Source: Pectinatus haikarae (GTDB lineage Bacteria; Bacillota; Negativicutes; Selenomonadales; Selenomonadaceae). From it: 64,000 nucleotides of DNA. The stretch is taken from assembly GCF_015732185.1 (NCBI RefSeq), contig NZ_WIQM01000007.1, forward strand, positions 62,001 to 126,000, in the 5' to 3' direction. Both the position numbers and the translations under genes were made by a program. How positions within the stretch are numbered: position 1 is the stretch's first letter; each line of letters starts with the position of its first letter. Shown here one piece after another: positions 36,255-44,781 of the stretch. The notes under the pieces are model-generated. The model was not told the DNA's origin, did not search any database, and saw only the letters and a program-made list of their open reading frames with translations.

Positions 36255-37064
36255 TCAGTTGAATTCACTTAAATCTATATTATTGATGAATGGATTTTCC
36301 AACCCCATAACAATTTTCACCATATGTGCAGCATGCTCAGGAGCTGAAGAAAAGAAAAATTCCATTTTCCCCCCAGTTTTTGCCGAATTTAACATCTGTC
36401 CATCCCGCAATATTTGCTCAGTCTTTTTAACAGTGCTTAGAGCAGGATTGATCAGACTGACATCAGTATCAAGATATTTCTTTAAAATATCACTTATTAT
36501 AGGATAATGCGTACAGCCAAGAATAAGGGATTCAATGCTTTTCTCTTTAAATTTCAGCATATATGATCTTGCCGCATTTTCAAGAACCGCATCTTCAATA
36601 TGCCCGCTTTCGATCAATGTCACAAAATCTGGACAGGCAACAGCATATACTTCTATGTTTTTATCGATCTTTGCCGCCATATCTGCATGGAATCCTTTTT
36701 TTACGGTGGCCTCGGTAGCTATGACACCAATTTTTTTATGCGGAGATACAGCTGCCGCTTCTGATACTGCCGTACTCATAGGTACTAACGGAAAAATTGT
36801 TCTGCCGACGGCCTTTTCATATCCCCATGAAGTCATTGTATTGCAGGCAAAAACAGCCATCTTTACATTTTTAGATGCGAAAAAATGTAAAAACTGATCC
36901 ATAAATTTTATTATTTCTTCCGGTTTACGAGGTCCGTAAGGCATACGTTTCATATCACCAACATAGATGATGTTTTCCCCGGGCAAAATCTTGTGCAGCT
37001 GCCTTGCAACAGTCAAACCTCCCGAACCGGAATCAAAAACGCCAATTGGTGCGCAAGCTCGCAT
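36255..37064 (-). CDS. murI: Glutamate racemase
   Basis: 269 residues. It makes D-glutamate for peptidoglycan. The catalytic cysteines lie in FACNTMTSW and ILGCTHYPII, with the Asp-Ser of GVFDSGSGGLTVAR; NIIYVGDMKRMPYGPR binds substrate. It lies next to the acyl-CoA thioesterase gene (32 bases) and the anchored protein gene (16 bases). Confidence 0.96.
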   Translation of the reverse strand: MRACAPIGVFDSGSGGLTVARQLHKILPGENIIYVGDMKRMPYGPRKPEEIIKFMDQFLHFFASKNVKMAVFACNTMTSWGYEKAVGRTIFPLVPMSTAVSEAAAVSPHKKIGVIATEATVKKGFHADMAAKIDKNIEVYAVACPDFVTLIESGHIEDAVLENAARSYMLKFKEKSIESLILGCTHYPIISDILKKYLDTDVSLINPALSTVKKTEQILRDGQMLNSAKTGGKMEFFFSSAPEHAAHMVKIVMGLENPFINNIDLSEFN

Positions 37065-37095
37065 TTAATCCTCTCCCTAACATGTAGTGTAAATA

Positions 37096-37503
37096 TTACT
37101 TCAATGCCTGCTGTAATTTAATATAGTATTTATCCGGCAAACGGGTAATTTTCCCGCTGTCTTTATGTGTAAAAACATTCTGCGTATACCCTTTCACCAA
37201 AAGAGCATCCGTATCGTCGCGAAATATTTCATAGCTAAATTCCATTTTCGCTTTAGTGAGCGCAACAGGTGTCGTCCTGATAAGCAGTACATCATCATAC
37301 TGTCCTGATGATATGTACTGTGCACTTACATTAGTTATGGGAAACACATATCCATCATTCATCATTTCTGTCAATGTTATGCCTGCCTTGCGCAAAAAAT
37401 CGACCCGACCTATTTCAAACCATTTTATATAGTTGGCATGATGCACAACTGCCATAGCATCCGTATCAAAAAAATTGACCCGATGAGTTATTGCCGTTAC
37501 CAT
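37096..37503 (-). CDS. YbgC/FadM-type acyl-CoA thioesterase (hot-dog fold)
   Basis: 135 residues of the 4-hydroxybenzoyl-CoA thioesterase family: THRVNFFDTDAMAVVHHANYIKWFEIGRVDFLR contains the catalytic Asp in DTDAMAVVHH. It hydrolyses an acyl-CoA or acyl-ACP; the chain length is not predictable. Just upstream of murI. Confidence 0.9.
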   Translation of the reverse strand: MVTAITHRVNFFDTDAMAVVHHANYIKWFEIGRVDFLRKAGITLTEMMNDGYVFPITNVSAQYISSGQYDDVLLIRTTPVALTKAKMEFSYEIFRDDTDALLVKGYTQNVFTHKDSGKITRLPDKYYIKLQQALK

Positions 37504-37655
37504 TCTTATTCCTCCCCCACATCGTCAGAGGTATATACATGAGATATTATTGCCCAAGGACATTAGGCACCAAAATATATAAACTACAACAAAGCGGCAT
37601 GTTTCAATATATCACATAGTATGTAAAAAATAAAGAAATTTCATTATTTAATATT

Positions 37656-37689
37656 GAAAAGCCGATATGACAAAGTCATACCGGCTTTT
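37656..37689 (-). terminator. Intrinsic terminator after pfkA
   Basis: GAAAAGCCGATATGAC and GTCATACCGGCTTTTT form a stem of about 15 pairs with a 3-base loop, ending on the minus strand in CTTTTC. It lies 9 bases past the pfkA stop codon. Confidence 0.75.
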
Positions 37690-37697
37690 TCACAAAC

Positions 37698-38660
37698 TCA
37701 GGCTAAAACGCGTGCCAGACGAACAAGTTCCGGATCAAGTGTTTTAGTATTATTTACTGAATCGAACAAATCTATACTGACAACCTTACCGGAATTAAAA
37801 CCAAACACTACATTGGAAACACCGGAAATAACGGCAAGAGCTGCACGTTCTCCAAGGATGCTGGCTTTTAATCTATCTTCCACACTAGGTGAGCCGCCCC
37901 TTTGAATATGGCCCAGAACTGATACACGTGTATCAATTCCTGTTTTCGCGCCGATCTGTTTGCCAATTTCAATTCCATTCCCGGCTCCTTCAGCAACAAC
38001 AATTATACTATAGCGGCGCCCGTCAGTATATGATTCTTTCAATTCTCGACAAATCTGATCAAGATCAAATTTTGCCTCCGGTACCAATATGTATTCCGCG
38101 CCGCCGGCTATTCCCGACATCATAGCGAGCCAGCCTGATTTGCGTCCCATTACTTCTATGACGATTATCCTGCGGTGTGATGACGCTGTATCGCGAAGCT
38201 TATTTATAGCATCAAGGATAGTATTGACTGCTGTATCAGCTCCGATGGTATAATCAGTGCCCCATACATCATTGTCGATTGTTCCCGGCAGACCAACAAT
38301 AGGCATTCCCCCCAGTTTGCTTAAAAGTGATCCGCCCGTGAGACTTCCATCACCGCCAATTATGACCAGACCTTCAATACCATGACTCTTCAAATTTTCC
38401 AGTGCTTTTTTACGGCCAGCCTCTGTTCTGAATTCATCACTTCGTGCCGTACCAAGGAAAGTACCGCCGCGTTGTATCACATCACTTACGCTGCGAGATG
38501 TCAGCTCATGGATTTCATCGTCGATCATCCCCTGATATCCATTATAAATGCCCCAGACCTTAACTCCCTCAAAAGCAGCAGTACGCACAACCGCTCTGGT
38601 AGCTGCATTCATCCCCGGGCTGTCTCCGCCGCTGGTCAATACCGCAATGGATTTTAACAT
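37698..38660 (-). CDS. pfkA: ATP-dependent 6-phosphofructokinase
   Basis: 320 residues, bacterial PfkA length. ATP site LTSGGDSPGMNAATRA and GGDGSLTGG, catalytic Asp in GLPGTIDNDVWGTDYTIG, and allosteric-site residues in SHRRIIVIEVMGRKSGW. It commits fructose-6-phosphate to glycolysis. It is a single gene with its own terminator; the pyk partner often found next to it is absent. Confidence 0.97.
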   Translation of the reverse strand: MLKSIAVLTSGGDSPGMNAATRAVVRTAAFEGVKVWGIYNGYQGMIDDEIHELTSRSVSDVIQRGGTFLGTARSDEFRTEAGRKKALENLKSHGIEGLVIIGGDGSLTGGSLLSKLGGMPIVGLPGTIDNDVWGTDYTIGADTAVNTILDAINKLRDTASSHRRIIVIEVMGRKSGWLAMMSGIAGGAEYILVPEAKFDLDQICRELKESYTDGRRYSIIVVAEGAGNGIEIGKQIGAKTGIDTRVSVLGHIQRGGSPSVEDRLKASILGERAALAVISGVSNVVFGFNSGKVVSIDLFDSVNNTKTLDPELVRLARVLA

Positions 38661-38822
38661 TTTCCCACTCTCCCATTAATAATTGATAAAGCCGCAACAC
38701 AATAATAAAACATACTGATACCCTTCTAATGAAAATTACTTCATTAAAAAGGACTCTATATATCCTAGATAATTACAGACAAAAAGTAAAGCCCTTTTAC
38801 AAAAAGCAATCTTTTCGTTGTC

Positions 38823-40169
38823 TCATATCCTTTCCTGTTGAATTTTTATCTCATCAGGTTCCTCGCTCAATTCAGCACCGATCTTTACAAGAATGCGCGT
38901 AATACGAATATTTTCCACTTCTTCAACAAAAAAAGCATTAATCCCAAAAGTTGTTTTCTGTCCTACACGAGGCGGTGTATCTACCCTGGTAGCTAACCAT
39001 CCGCCAACAGTATCAATATTTTCCGCATCAATTTTCACTTGCAGTATATCGTCCAGTTCATTCAGGAGCATTCGTCCGTCTATTGAATAAAGACGTGTTC
39101 CTTTTTTTTCAATAAATGGTCTTTCTTCATCAAATTCATCCTGTATTTCGCCGACAATTTCTTCTATTATATCCTCTATTGTAACCATTCCTGCCGTTCC
39201 GCCATATTCGTCTACAACAATGGCTAATTGCACTCTATGCTGCTGCATTGTATGCAGCAGATTGCTGATGGGCATAGTTTCAGGAACAAACGGAACAGGC
39301 CTTATAAATGACAAAAGCTCTGGCTTCTTGCCTATATAAAGAGATCGCAATAAATCCTTTATATGCAGAAAACCAACTATATTATCCTTATCATCCCGAC
39401 AAATAGGATAACGAGTCAAATGCTGTTCCAGTGCTGTTTTTATATTTACATCTGATGAATCTTCAAGATAAAGACATACCATATCCGTGCGCGGTATCAT
39501 AATTTCCCGTACATTCCTGTCTGCAAAATCAAATACATTATCCACAAATGTCAATTCGGTTTTGTCAATGTAGCCATGCCTGTGACTTTCTTCCATCAAA
39601 ATACGAATCTCATCTTCCGTATGGGCAACATCTTCCTCGGCAGCCGGTTCAAATCCCAAATGCCGTATGACCCAATTAGCCACATGATTTAAAAACCATA
39701 CAGCCGGATACATGACTTTATGAAAAATCAACATTGGCAGAGCTATTCCCAACACCACGGGTTCCACCCTTTGTATAGCCATAGATTTAGGTGCCAGTTC
39801 TCCCAAAACAATGTGAAGCGCCGTAATAATAAGAAACCCGACCACAAGTGAAATAGAATGTCCAAGCGGCGGATTTATGTCCAGCATTCTCATCAAAGGT
39901 TCCAGAAAAGCGGAAACAGCAGGTTCACCGATCCAGCCCAAACCAAGAGATGCTAAGGTTATCCCCAGCTGAGTGACCGAAAGCGATGCATCCATATGAT
40001 CCGTAAGCATTTTCGCATATCGTGCCCGTTTATTTCCCCGCTGGATCAATATATCCAATTTTGTAGTTCTGATTTTCACTATAGCAAATTCGGCAGCGAC
40101 AAAAAAACCATTCATAAATACTAAAAAACAGACCAGCAAAAATTTTAGGAAAACAGAAAAAATATCCAA
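38823..40169 (-). CDS. CNNM/HlyC-CorC-family membrane protein (probable Mg2+ exporter)
   Basis: 448 residues: a DUF21 membrane domain (about residues 1-200, four helices), two CBS domains (about 210-335; MIPRTDMVCLY and VVDEYGGTAGMVTIEDIIEEIVGEIQDE), and a C-terminal CorC_HlyC domain. Such proteins move Mg2+ (or Co2+) and sense ATP-Mg through the CBS pair. The old name haemolysin does not describe the function. It precedes topB's 3' end in the reading direction reversed, that is, topB lies upstream on the same strand. Confidence 0.88.
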   Translation of the reverse strand: MDIFSVFLKFLLVCFLVFMNGFFVAAEFAIVKIRTTKLDILIQRGNKRARYAKMLTDHMDASLSVTQLGITLASLGLGWIGEPAVSAFLEPLMRMLDINPPLGHSISLVVGFLIITALHIVLGELAPKSMAIQRVEPVVLGIALPMLIFHKVMYPAVWFLNHVANWVIRHLGFEPAAEEDVAHTEDEIRILMEESHRHGYIDKTELTFVDNVFDFADRNVREIMIPRTDMVCLYLEDSSDVNIKTALEQHLTRYPICRDDKDNIVGFLHIKDLLRSLYIGKKPELLSFIRPVPFVPETMPISNLLHTMQQHRVQLAIVVDEYGGTAGMVTIEDIIEEIVGEIQDEFDEERPFIEKKGTRLYSIDGRMLLNELDDILQVKIDAENIDTVGGWLATRVDTPPRVGQKTTFGINAFFVEEVENIRITRILVKIGAELSEEPDEIKIQQERI

Positions 40170-40270
40170 TAAGTACCCGCGTGCACGGGGTTCACCTCCA
40201 AGCCTATATGCTAATATATATCCTTTATTATTAATTCAAAACAAAATGCCAAAAATCCTGCCTGCTAAGA

Positions 40271-42538
40271 TTAATCGGTCAAATTTGGTTTGCCATTATC
40301 ATCGGCAAAATTGGCAGTACAATGCGGATAATTTGAGCATCCCCAAAAATAACCGTTTTTTCCTTTTATTCGCTTTAGTTGTCCTTCCTTGCAATATGTG
40401 CACAAGTAACTGTTCTTTTGGCTGTATACCTGTTCACTGTGACTTTTTTTCTCGCGCATAATCAGATCCCTTGCCGAAATCATACCTGCAGATATATTCT
40501 TACTGATTTCCGTTCTATCGTATTCCTGTTTTTTCTCATTGGTCACTTTAAAATCGGGAACACCGTTTTTATCATTGCATGTCATGCGGCAACGGGGATA
40601 ATTTGAGCATCCCCAAAAGCAGCCATTTTTCCCATTGCGTTTTACCAGCACTCCTTTTTTACATCGCGGGCATATATGCTCTCCCTCGACAGGCATAGCA
40701 GCATCATACGCTTTATTGCAAAGCAATGTTGTAAAACTTTCCTGCTTGGTCAAAAAATCTTCCAGTGTTCCTTTTCCATTAGAAAGGTCATTCAAATATT
40801 CTTCCCAAACTGCGGTAAAGTCAGGATAGAGCAATTCGTCAGGAAGTGCATCCACAAGCATATAGGCACTTTGAGTAGGCTGCAGATACTTCTTTTTCCC
40901 TTGTGCTGACAAAAAGCCCCGCTTTATCAAATCATCTATTATAGAGGCCCGTGTTGCTTCTGTACCTATGCCATATATAGCCCGCAGTTTCTTTTTTACT
41001 GCTGCATCCTTTACATATTTGTGTATCTCCTTCATCCCCGCAAGCAATGTTGACGGTGTAAACCGTAACGGAGGTTTGGTAGCTTTTTTTTCGAGTGACG
41101 CGTTTAGATATGTCGCCGCATCTCCCTTGCACATTAAAGGAATAGTATTTTTTTCATCATCTTTTTCTTCTTCTGCAAGTTTGTTTTCAGTAATATAGAG
41201 CATTTTCCATCCATACTGCTTTTCCGTACGTCCCGTTGCCTGAAATTTTTCATTTGCAAACATAAGAATCAGTTTTATTTGATCATAAATATGCACAGGG
41301 TAAAACTGAGCTATATAGCATTGAGCTATTAAAAAATAAATATTTTTTTCCACTTCACTCAATGTAGAGAAATTCACCTTAGTCTGCGTGGGTATTATAG
41401 CATGATGAGCGGAAATCTTTTTATCATTCCACGCTTTGCTTTTTATCTTTGAATCTGCCCCATCTGCCCATTTTCCCAGCTGCTTTTCTCCGCATATCTT
41501 TAGATTATTCAATATGATCTTGGCATCGGCAAACTGGCTGATAGGCAAATACTCACAATCCGAACGCGGATATGTAGTCATTTTTTTTTCATAAAGTTTC
41601 TGTGCTGTATCAAGAACTTGCTGAGGTTCATAACCAAAATGTCTTCCCGCCAGGACCTGCAGCGCCGAGAGAGAAAACGGCAGGCACTGCACCTCTTTTT
41701 TCTCTGCTGTGTTATATGAACTTATCTGTCCCGGTTTATCAGCTTTATCAAAAATTTTTAACAATTCTCTCGCAATTTGTTCATCAACCAAACGACCTTC
41801 ATTGTCAAGACCATTCTGCGTATCTTTAGCCTTCCAAATGCAGAAAAATTCCCCATTTTGATGTTCAAACTGTGCTTTTATCGTATAATAATCCACTGGT
41901 TTAAAAGCTGACAATTCTCTTTCTCTGCGGACTGTCAAAGCAAGTGTTGGTGTTTTCACGCGGCCTACCGGCAGAACTAATCTTCTGTGCCCTGCTCTTC
42001 TAGCAGCCAATGTATAAGCCCGCGAAAGATTCATCCCAATCAGCCAATCAGCTCTGGCTCTGGCCAAAGCTGATTTTTTCAACGGCAAAAATTGTTTATT
42101 GTCACAAAGTGAATCATTGGCCTTCTTTATGCTTTTTTCATCCAGGGCATTCAGTAATATACGTTTAACTGGTTTTTTGTTGCCGACATAATCCAATATC
42201 TCATCAATAAGCAGCTGCCCTTCGCGGTCCGGATCTCCTGCATGAACTATTTCATCAGCTTTTTCGATAAGTGACCGTATTATGTTAAACTGTTTTTTAC
42301 TTGAAGCAGTGATAAGCACCTGCCATTTTTCAGGAATTATCGGCAGATCCTGTGACTTCCATATTTTATATTTTACATCATACTCGTCAGGCTCGGCCTG
42401 ACGCAAAATATGTCCAAAAGCCCATGTTACGATCCCATCTGTCGTTTCCAGATAACCATCGTGCTTTTTCATCGGTCCCTTGAGGCACTTAGCGATTTCA
42501 TTGCCCATACTGGGTTTTTCCGCTATATATAAACGCAA
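40271..42538 (-). CDS. topB: DNA topoisomerase III
   Basis: 755 residues, type IA. TOPRIM domain with RLYIAEKPSMGNEIAK and HAGDPDREGQLL, catalytic Tyr in MTTYPRSDCEYLP, and two C-terminal zinc ribbons, CPRCKKGVLVKR...FWGCSNYPRC and CTYCKEGQLKR...FWGCSNYPHC. It decatenates and relaxes DNA. The length and two ribbons fit a chromosomal TopB. It is 16 bases downstream of a DUF1232 gene. No conjugation genes are nearby, so an ICE origin is unlikely. Confidence 0.95.
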   Translation of the reverse strand: MRLYIAEKPSMGNEIAKCLKGPMKKHDGYLETTDGIVTWAFGHILRQAEPDEYDVKYKIWKSQDLPIIPEKWQVLITASSKKQFNIIRSLIEKADEIVHAGDPDREGQLLIDEILDYVGNKKPVKRILLNALDEKSIKKANDSLCDNKQFLPLKKSALARARADWLIGMNLSRAYTLAARRAGHRRLVLPVGRVKTPTLALTVRRERELSAFKPVDYYTIKAQFEHQNGEFFCIWKAKDTQNGLDNEGRLVDEQIARELLKIFDKADKPGQISSYNTAEKKEVQCLPFSLSALQVLAGRHFGYEPQQVLDTAQKLYEKKMTTYPRSDCEYLPISQFADAKIILNNLKICGEKQLGKWADGADSKIKSKAWNDKKISAHHAIIPTQTKVNFSTLSEVEKNIYFLIAQCYIAQFYPVHIYDQIKLILMFANEKFQATGRTEKQYGWKMLYITENKLAEEEKDDEKNTIPLMCKGDAATYLNASLEKKATKPPLRFTPSTLLAGMKEIHKYVKDAAVKKKLRAIYGIGTEATRASIIDDLIKRGFLSAQGKKKYLQPTQSAYMLVDALPDELLYPDFTAVWEEYLNDLSNGKGTLEDFLTKQESFTTLLCNKAYDAAMPVEGEHICPRCKKGVLVKRNGKNGCFWGCSNYPRCRMTCNDKNGVPDFKVTNEKKQEYDRTEISKNISAGMISARDLIMREKKSHSEQVYSQKNSYLCTYCKEGQLKRIKGKNGYFWGCSNYPHCTANFADDNGKPNLTD

Positions 42539-42554
42539 ATATTAACGCTCCTGT

Positions 42555-42920
42555 TCATCTGAAATATTTCCACACTGTTTCAGCTATAAGCAAAAATATG
42601 ATAACTGAAATAACTGCCATAACAGCCAGCACAATAGGTGCCTTTTTTATTATTGAATTGGCCCTGCATCCGCATATTTGTTTCACATTTTCCGGCAGTA
42701 ACTTTATAACAGCTGTTAATATTGCTGAGCCCAATACTGCATCATCAAAAAAGCCTGCAATTGGTACACTGTCCGGTATCAAATCTATGGGACTGAACAA
42801 ATATATTACAGCAAAAACAATAAGTCCTTTTTGATATTTTGGCGTAGTTTTATTAAGTACTGCCAATAACAGCACCAATAAATTATATCCGCATTTTTTA
42901 AAAACAAAAGATAATCGCAT
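42555..42920 (-). CDS. DUF1232 (YkvA-type) membrane protein
   Basis: 121 residues. The DUF1232 core is YQKGLIVFAVIYLFSPIDLIPDSVPIAGFFDDAVLGSAILTAVIK, with the invariant SPIDLIPD; a second hydrophobic helix closes the protein (about 95-115). The function is unknown. It lies between topB and the DUF4127 gene on the minus strand. Confidence 0.85.
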   Translation of the reverse strand: MRLSFVFKKCGYNLLVLLLAVLNKTTPKYQKGLIVFAVIYLFSPIDLIPDSVPIAGFFDDAVLGSAILTAVIKLLPENVKQICGCRANSIIKKAPIVLAVMAVISVIIFLLIAETVWKYFR

Positions 42921-42947
42921 CTTGCTTTCCTTAAATGTAAATGAAAC

Positions 42948-44618
42948 TTATTTATAGTTTCTAAAAAATTTTTCCACAAATTCATTAGGGTTCTGCGATA
43001 TTTGAATGTCGGATTCAAATAATCTATTCCATGGGAAATTCACCTTTACTGCTTTAATATTTAAAAAAGGCATGTATTTGTCAAATAAGTTTTGTGTCAT
43101 TTGCTCTGCATCGATCTGCGCAGGTTCAAGTTTATCACCGAGAGAAAGCTTTGAGCCCCTGCCCGGAAATATATTCAGCTTTCTTGCAACAGTCTGCCGG
43201 ACATTAGCCTGATAAAACCAGTCATCAACATATCTGGTCAATAAAAGCATATTTTTATTTTCGTCAGTCATATGCAATGATAACAATCCCTGCCCGACTG
43301 ACCAGCCGGTGCTGTTAGTCGCTGTGTTCCAGCCAGCATATGAAGTCAGCTTAAATAAAAGATTCCTTTGCAGTAAATTGTGCATAAGCGCATTGTCCGC
43401 ACCATTGGCAAATGCAATATCCCCAATAGCAACAGGCGTTTTATCTCCCAGATAATGCTCGATCATATTGACAAAGGAATTCGTATTAGCCCGCGGATAA
43501 ATTGAATTGAGATTTTCACCTGCTTCATATGTCATACCACTGACATTTGTATTTACCAGCAATATCATTGACGCTCCCTTTGCTGATGTTGTAGGGCGCC
43601 CTCCTGCCAAATCTATCTCCGAACGAACAGAATTATCTATTGGCTCATCCGAATAAGAAGGAATAGTAGCGCCACCATATCCGCTGGCATAACCAATTGC
43701 CACAACAGGCTCATAGCTATAGATCTTATTTATAGCTCTTGTTATAAGAAGAAGCCCCATCTCATCCACACCTGCAACAATGCGAAAATTGCTGCTTGAC
43801 ATTCCTTGTGCAGACTGGCTGAGTACAACACGCTCATTATGCGTTTGAGAAAACGGTGCGTTATCATCGCACCCCACAACTAAATAGTTGATTATATTAT
43901 TGCGTGTCAATTCAACTAAGACTTTATTGGCATCAAAATTTTTGCGACGCCTGCCCATCCAATCATCAATCACATTTAGCGGTATATGCTGACGTAGCTG
44001 AACCATCTGATCTTCTTCGTTACTTGTAAGTCCCTGAGAAATATTTTTATCCAGCAATGCCGTATACTGGAAAATATAATCGCCATACGTTTGATAATAT
44101 GAAGGCTCTTCTGTCCCTGATGCAGCAGCATTTTTAGGTGTGCGCATAATAGAAGAAAAAACATATACCGGAAGTTTAGGATACTTTTTATGAATAGAAA
44201 TAAAGTAATCCGTCCTTTTCAAGATATCGGTCCTATCAAAACTATGCTTACGAGAAGCTACCAAGCTCCCATATAAAAGCGCATCAGAAGAAATAACAGC
44301 AGCATCCGCATCCTGTGCATTATTCATTACCCATTGATATAAACCATCTGGATCTCCCGGTGAAGTGCGAGTTCCCAATAATTGCTCAGGAGGAACCTTG
44401 ATAACTACCCCTGCCTTTTCAGCTACTGCCACAGTTTGTTTGTCCGATATCGGACGATTATCATGAGGAACATATAAGATTACCTTAGCTTTTACCTTCT
44501 TTGCCGCTGCCGGCACACTTTGCAAATTTAATACAAACAACGATAGCATTACCATCGCAAGTATCTTTTTCCAACTGGGATATTTCAGTACAGATAAATA
44601 ATAACCCAAAAAATCCAC
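42948..44618 (-). CDS. DUF4127 family protein, exported
   Basis: About 556 residues with a signal/anchor helix at about 14-38 (WKKILAMVMLSLFVLNLQSVPAAAK), then a DUF4127 domain: ILYVPHDNRPISDKQTVAVAEKAG, SSDALLYGSLVASRKH and the GCDDNAPFSQTH block. The function is unknown. The start is uncertain: GTG 44618, or TTG 44609 which has AGGTGG at proper distance. It borders the leader-distal end of the CRISPR array. Confidence 0.8.
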   Translation of the reverse strand: MDFLGYYLSVLKYPSWKKILAMVMLSLFVLNLQSVPAAAKKVKAKVILYVPHDNRPISDKQTVAVAEKAGVVIKVPPEQLLGTRTSPGDPDGLYQWVMNNAQDADAAVISSDALLYGSLVASRKHSFDRTDILKRTDYFISIHKKYPKLPVYVFSSIMRTPKNAAASGTEEPSYYQTYGDYIFQYTALLDKNISQGLTSNEEDQMVQLRQHIPLNVIDDWMGRRRKNFDANKVLVELTRNNIINYLVVGCDDNAPFSQTHNERVVLSQSAQGMSSSNFRIVAGVDEMGLLLITRAINKIYSYEPVVAIGYASGYGGATIPSYSDEPIDNSVRSEIDLAGGRPTTSAKGASMILLVNTNVSGMTYEAGENLNSIYPRANTNSFVNMIEHYLGDKTPVAIGDIAFANGADNALMHNLLQRNLLFKLTSYAGWNTATNSTGWSVGQGLLSLHMTDENKNMLLLTRYVDDWFYQANVRQTVARKLNIFPGRGSKLSLGDKLEPAQIDAEQMTQNLFDKYMPFLNIKAVKVNFPWNRLFESDIQISQNPNEFVEKFFRNYK

Positions 44619-44781
44619 CTCAATACTATATTCTCTTAGTTATTAAGAATACCATAAAATATACCAAAAATAAATCAGTTGCTTAAAATTTGACAGAATA
44701 TATACGGAGAATTGTTAAGTAAAGTGCGACACTTCATGTAAAAAAACTTCAATAATGGCTTTCATGCATCCCTCTATAAGT
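44619..44781. other. Spacer DNA between DUF4127 gene and CRISPR array
   Basis: About 160 bases without an ORF. A 13-base near-palindrome AAGTGCGACACTT lies at 44722-44734; its GTGCGAC resembles the repeat end but stands 51 bases from the first repeat, outside spacer length. No promoter is obvious for the DUF4127 gene. Confidence 0.4.

Noticed and set aside
40271-44618. topB region as part of an integrative element
   Set aside because: No integrase, relaxase, conjugation genes or attachment repeats are visible; neighbours are ordinary chromosomal genes.
44722-44734. Degenerate extra CRISPR repeat (GTGCGAC in a near-palindrome)
   Set aside because: Only the last few bases match and the distance to the first repeat is 51 bases, not spacer length.
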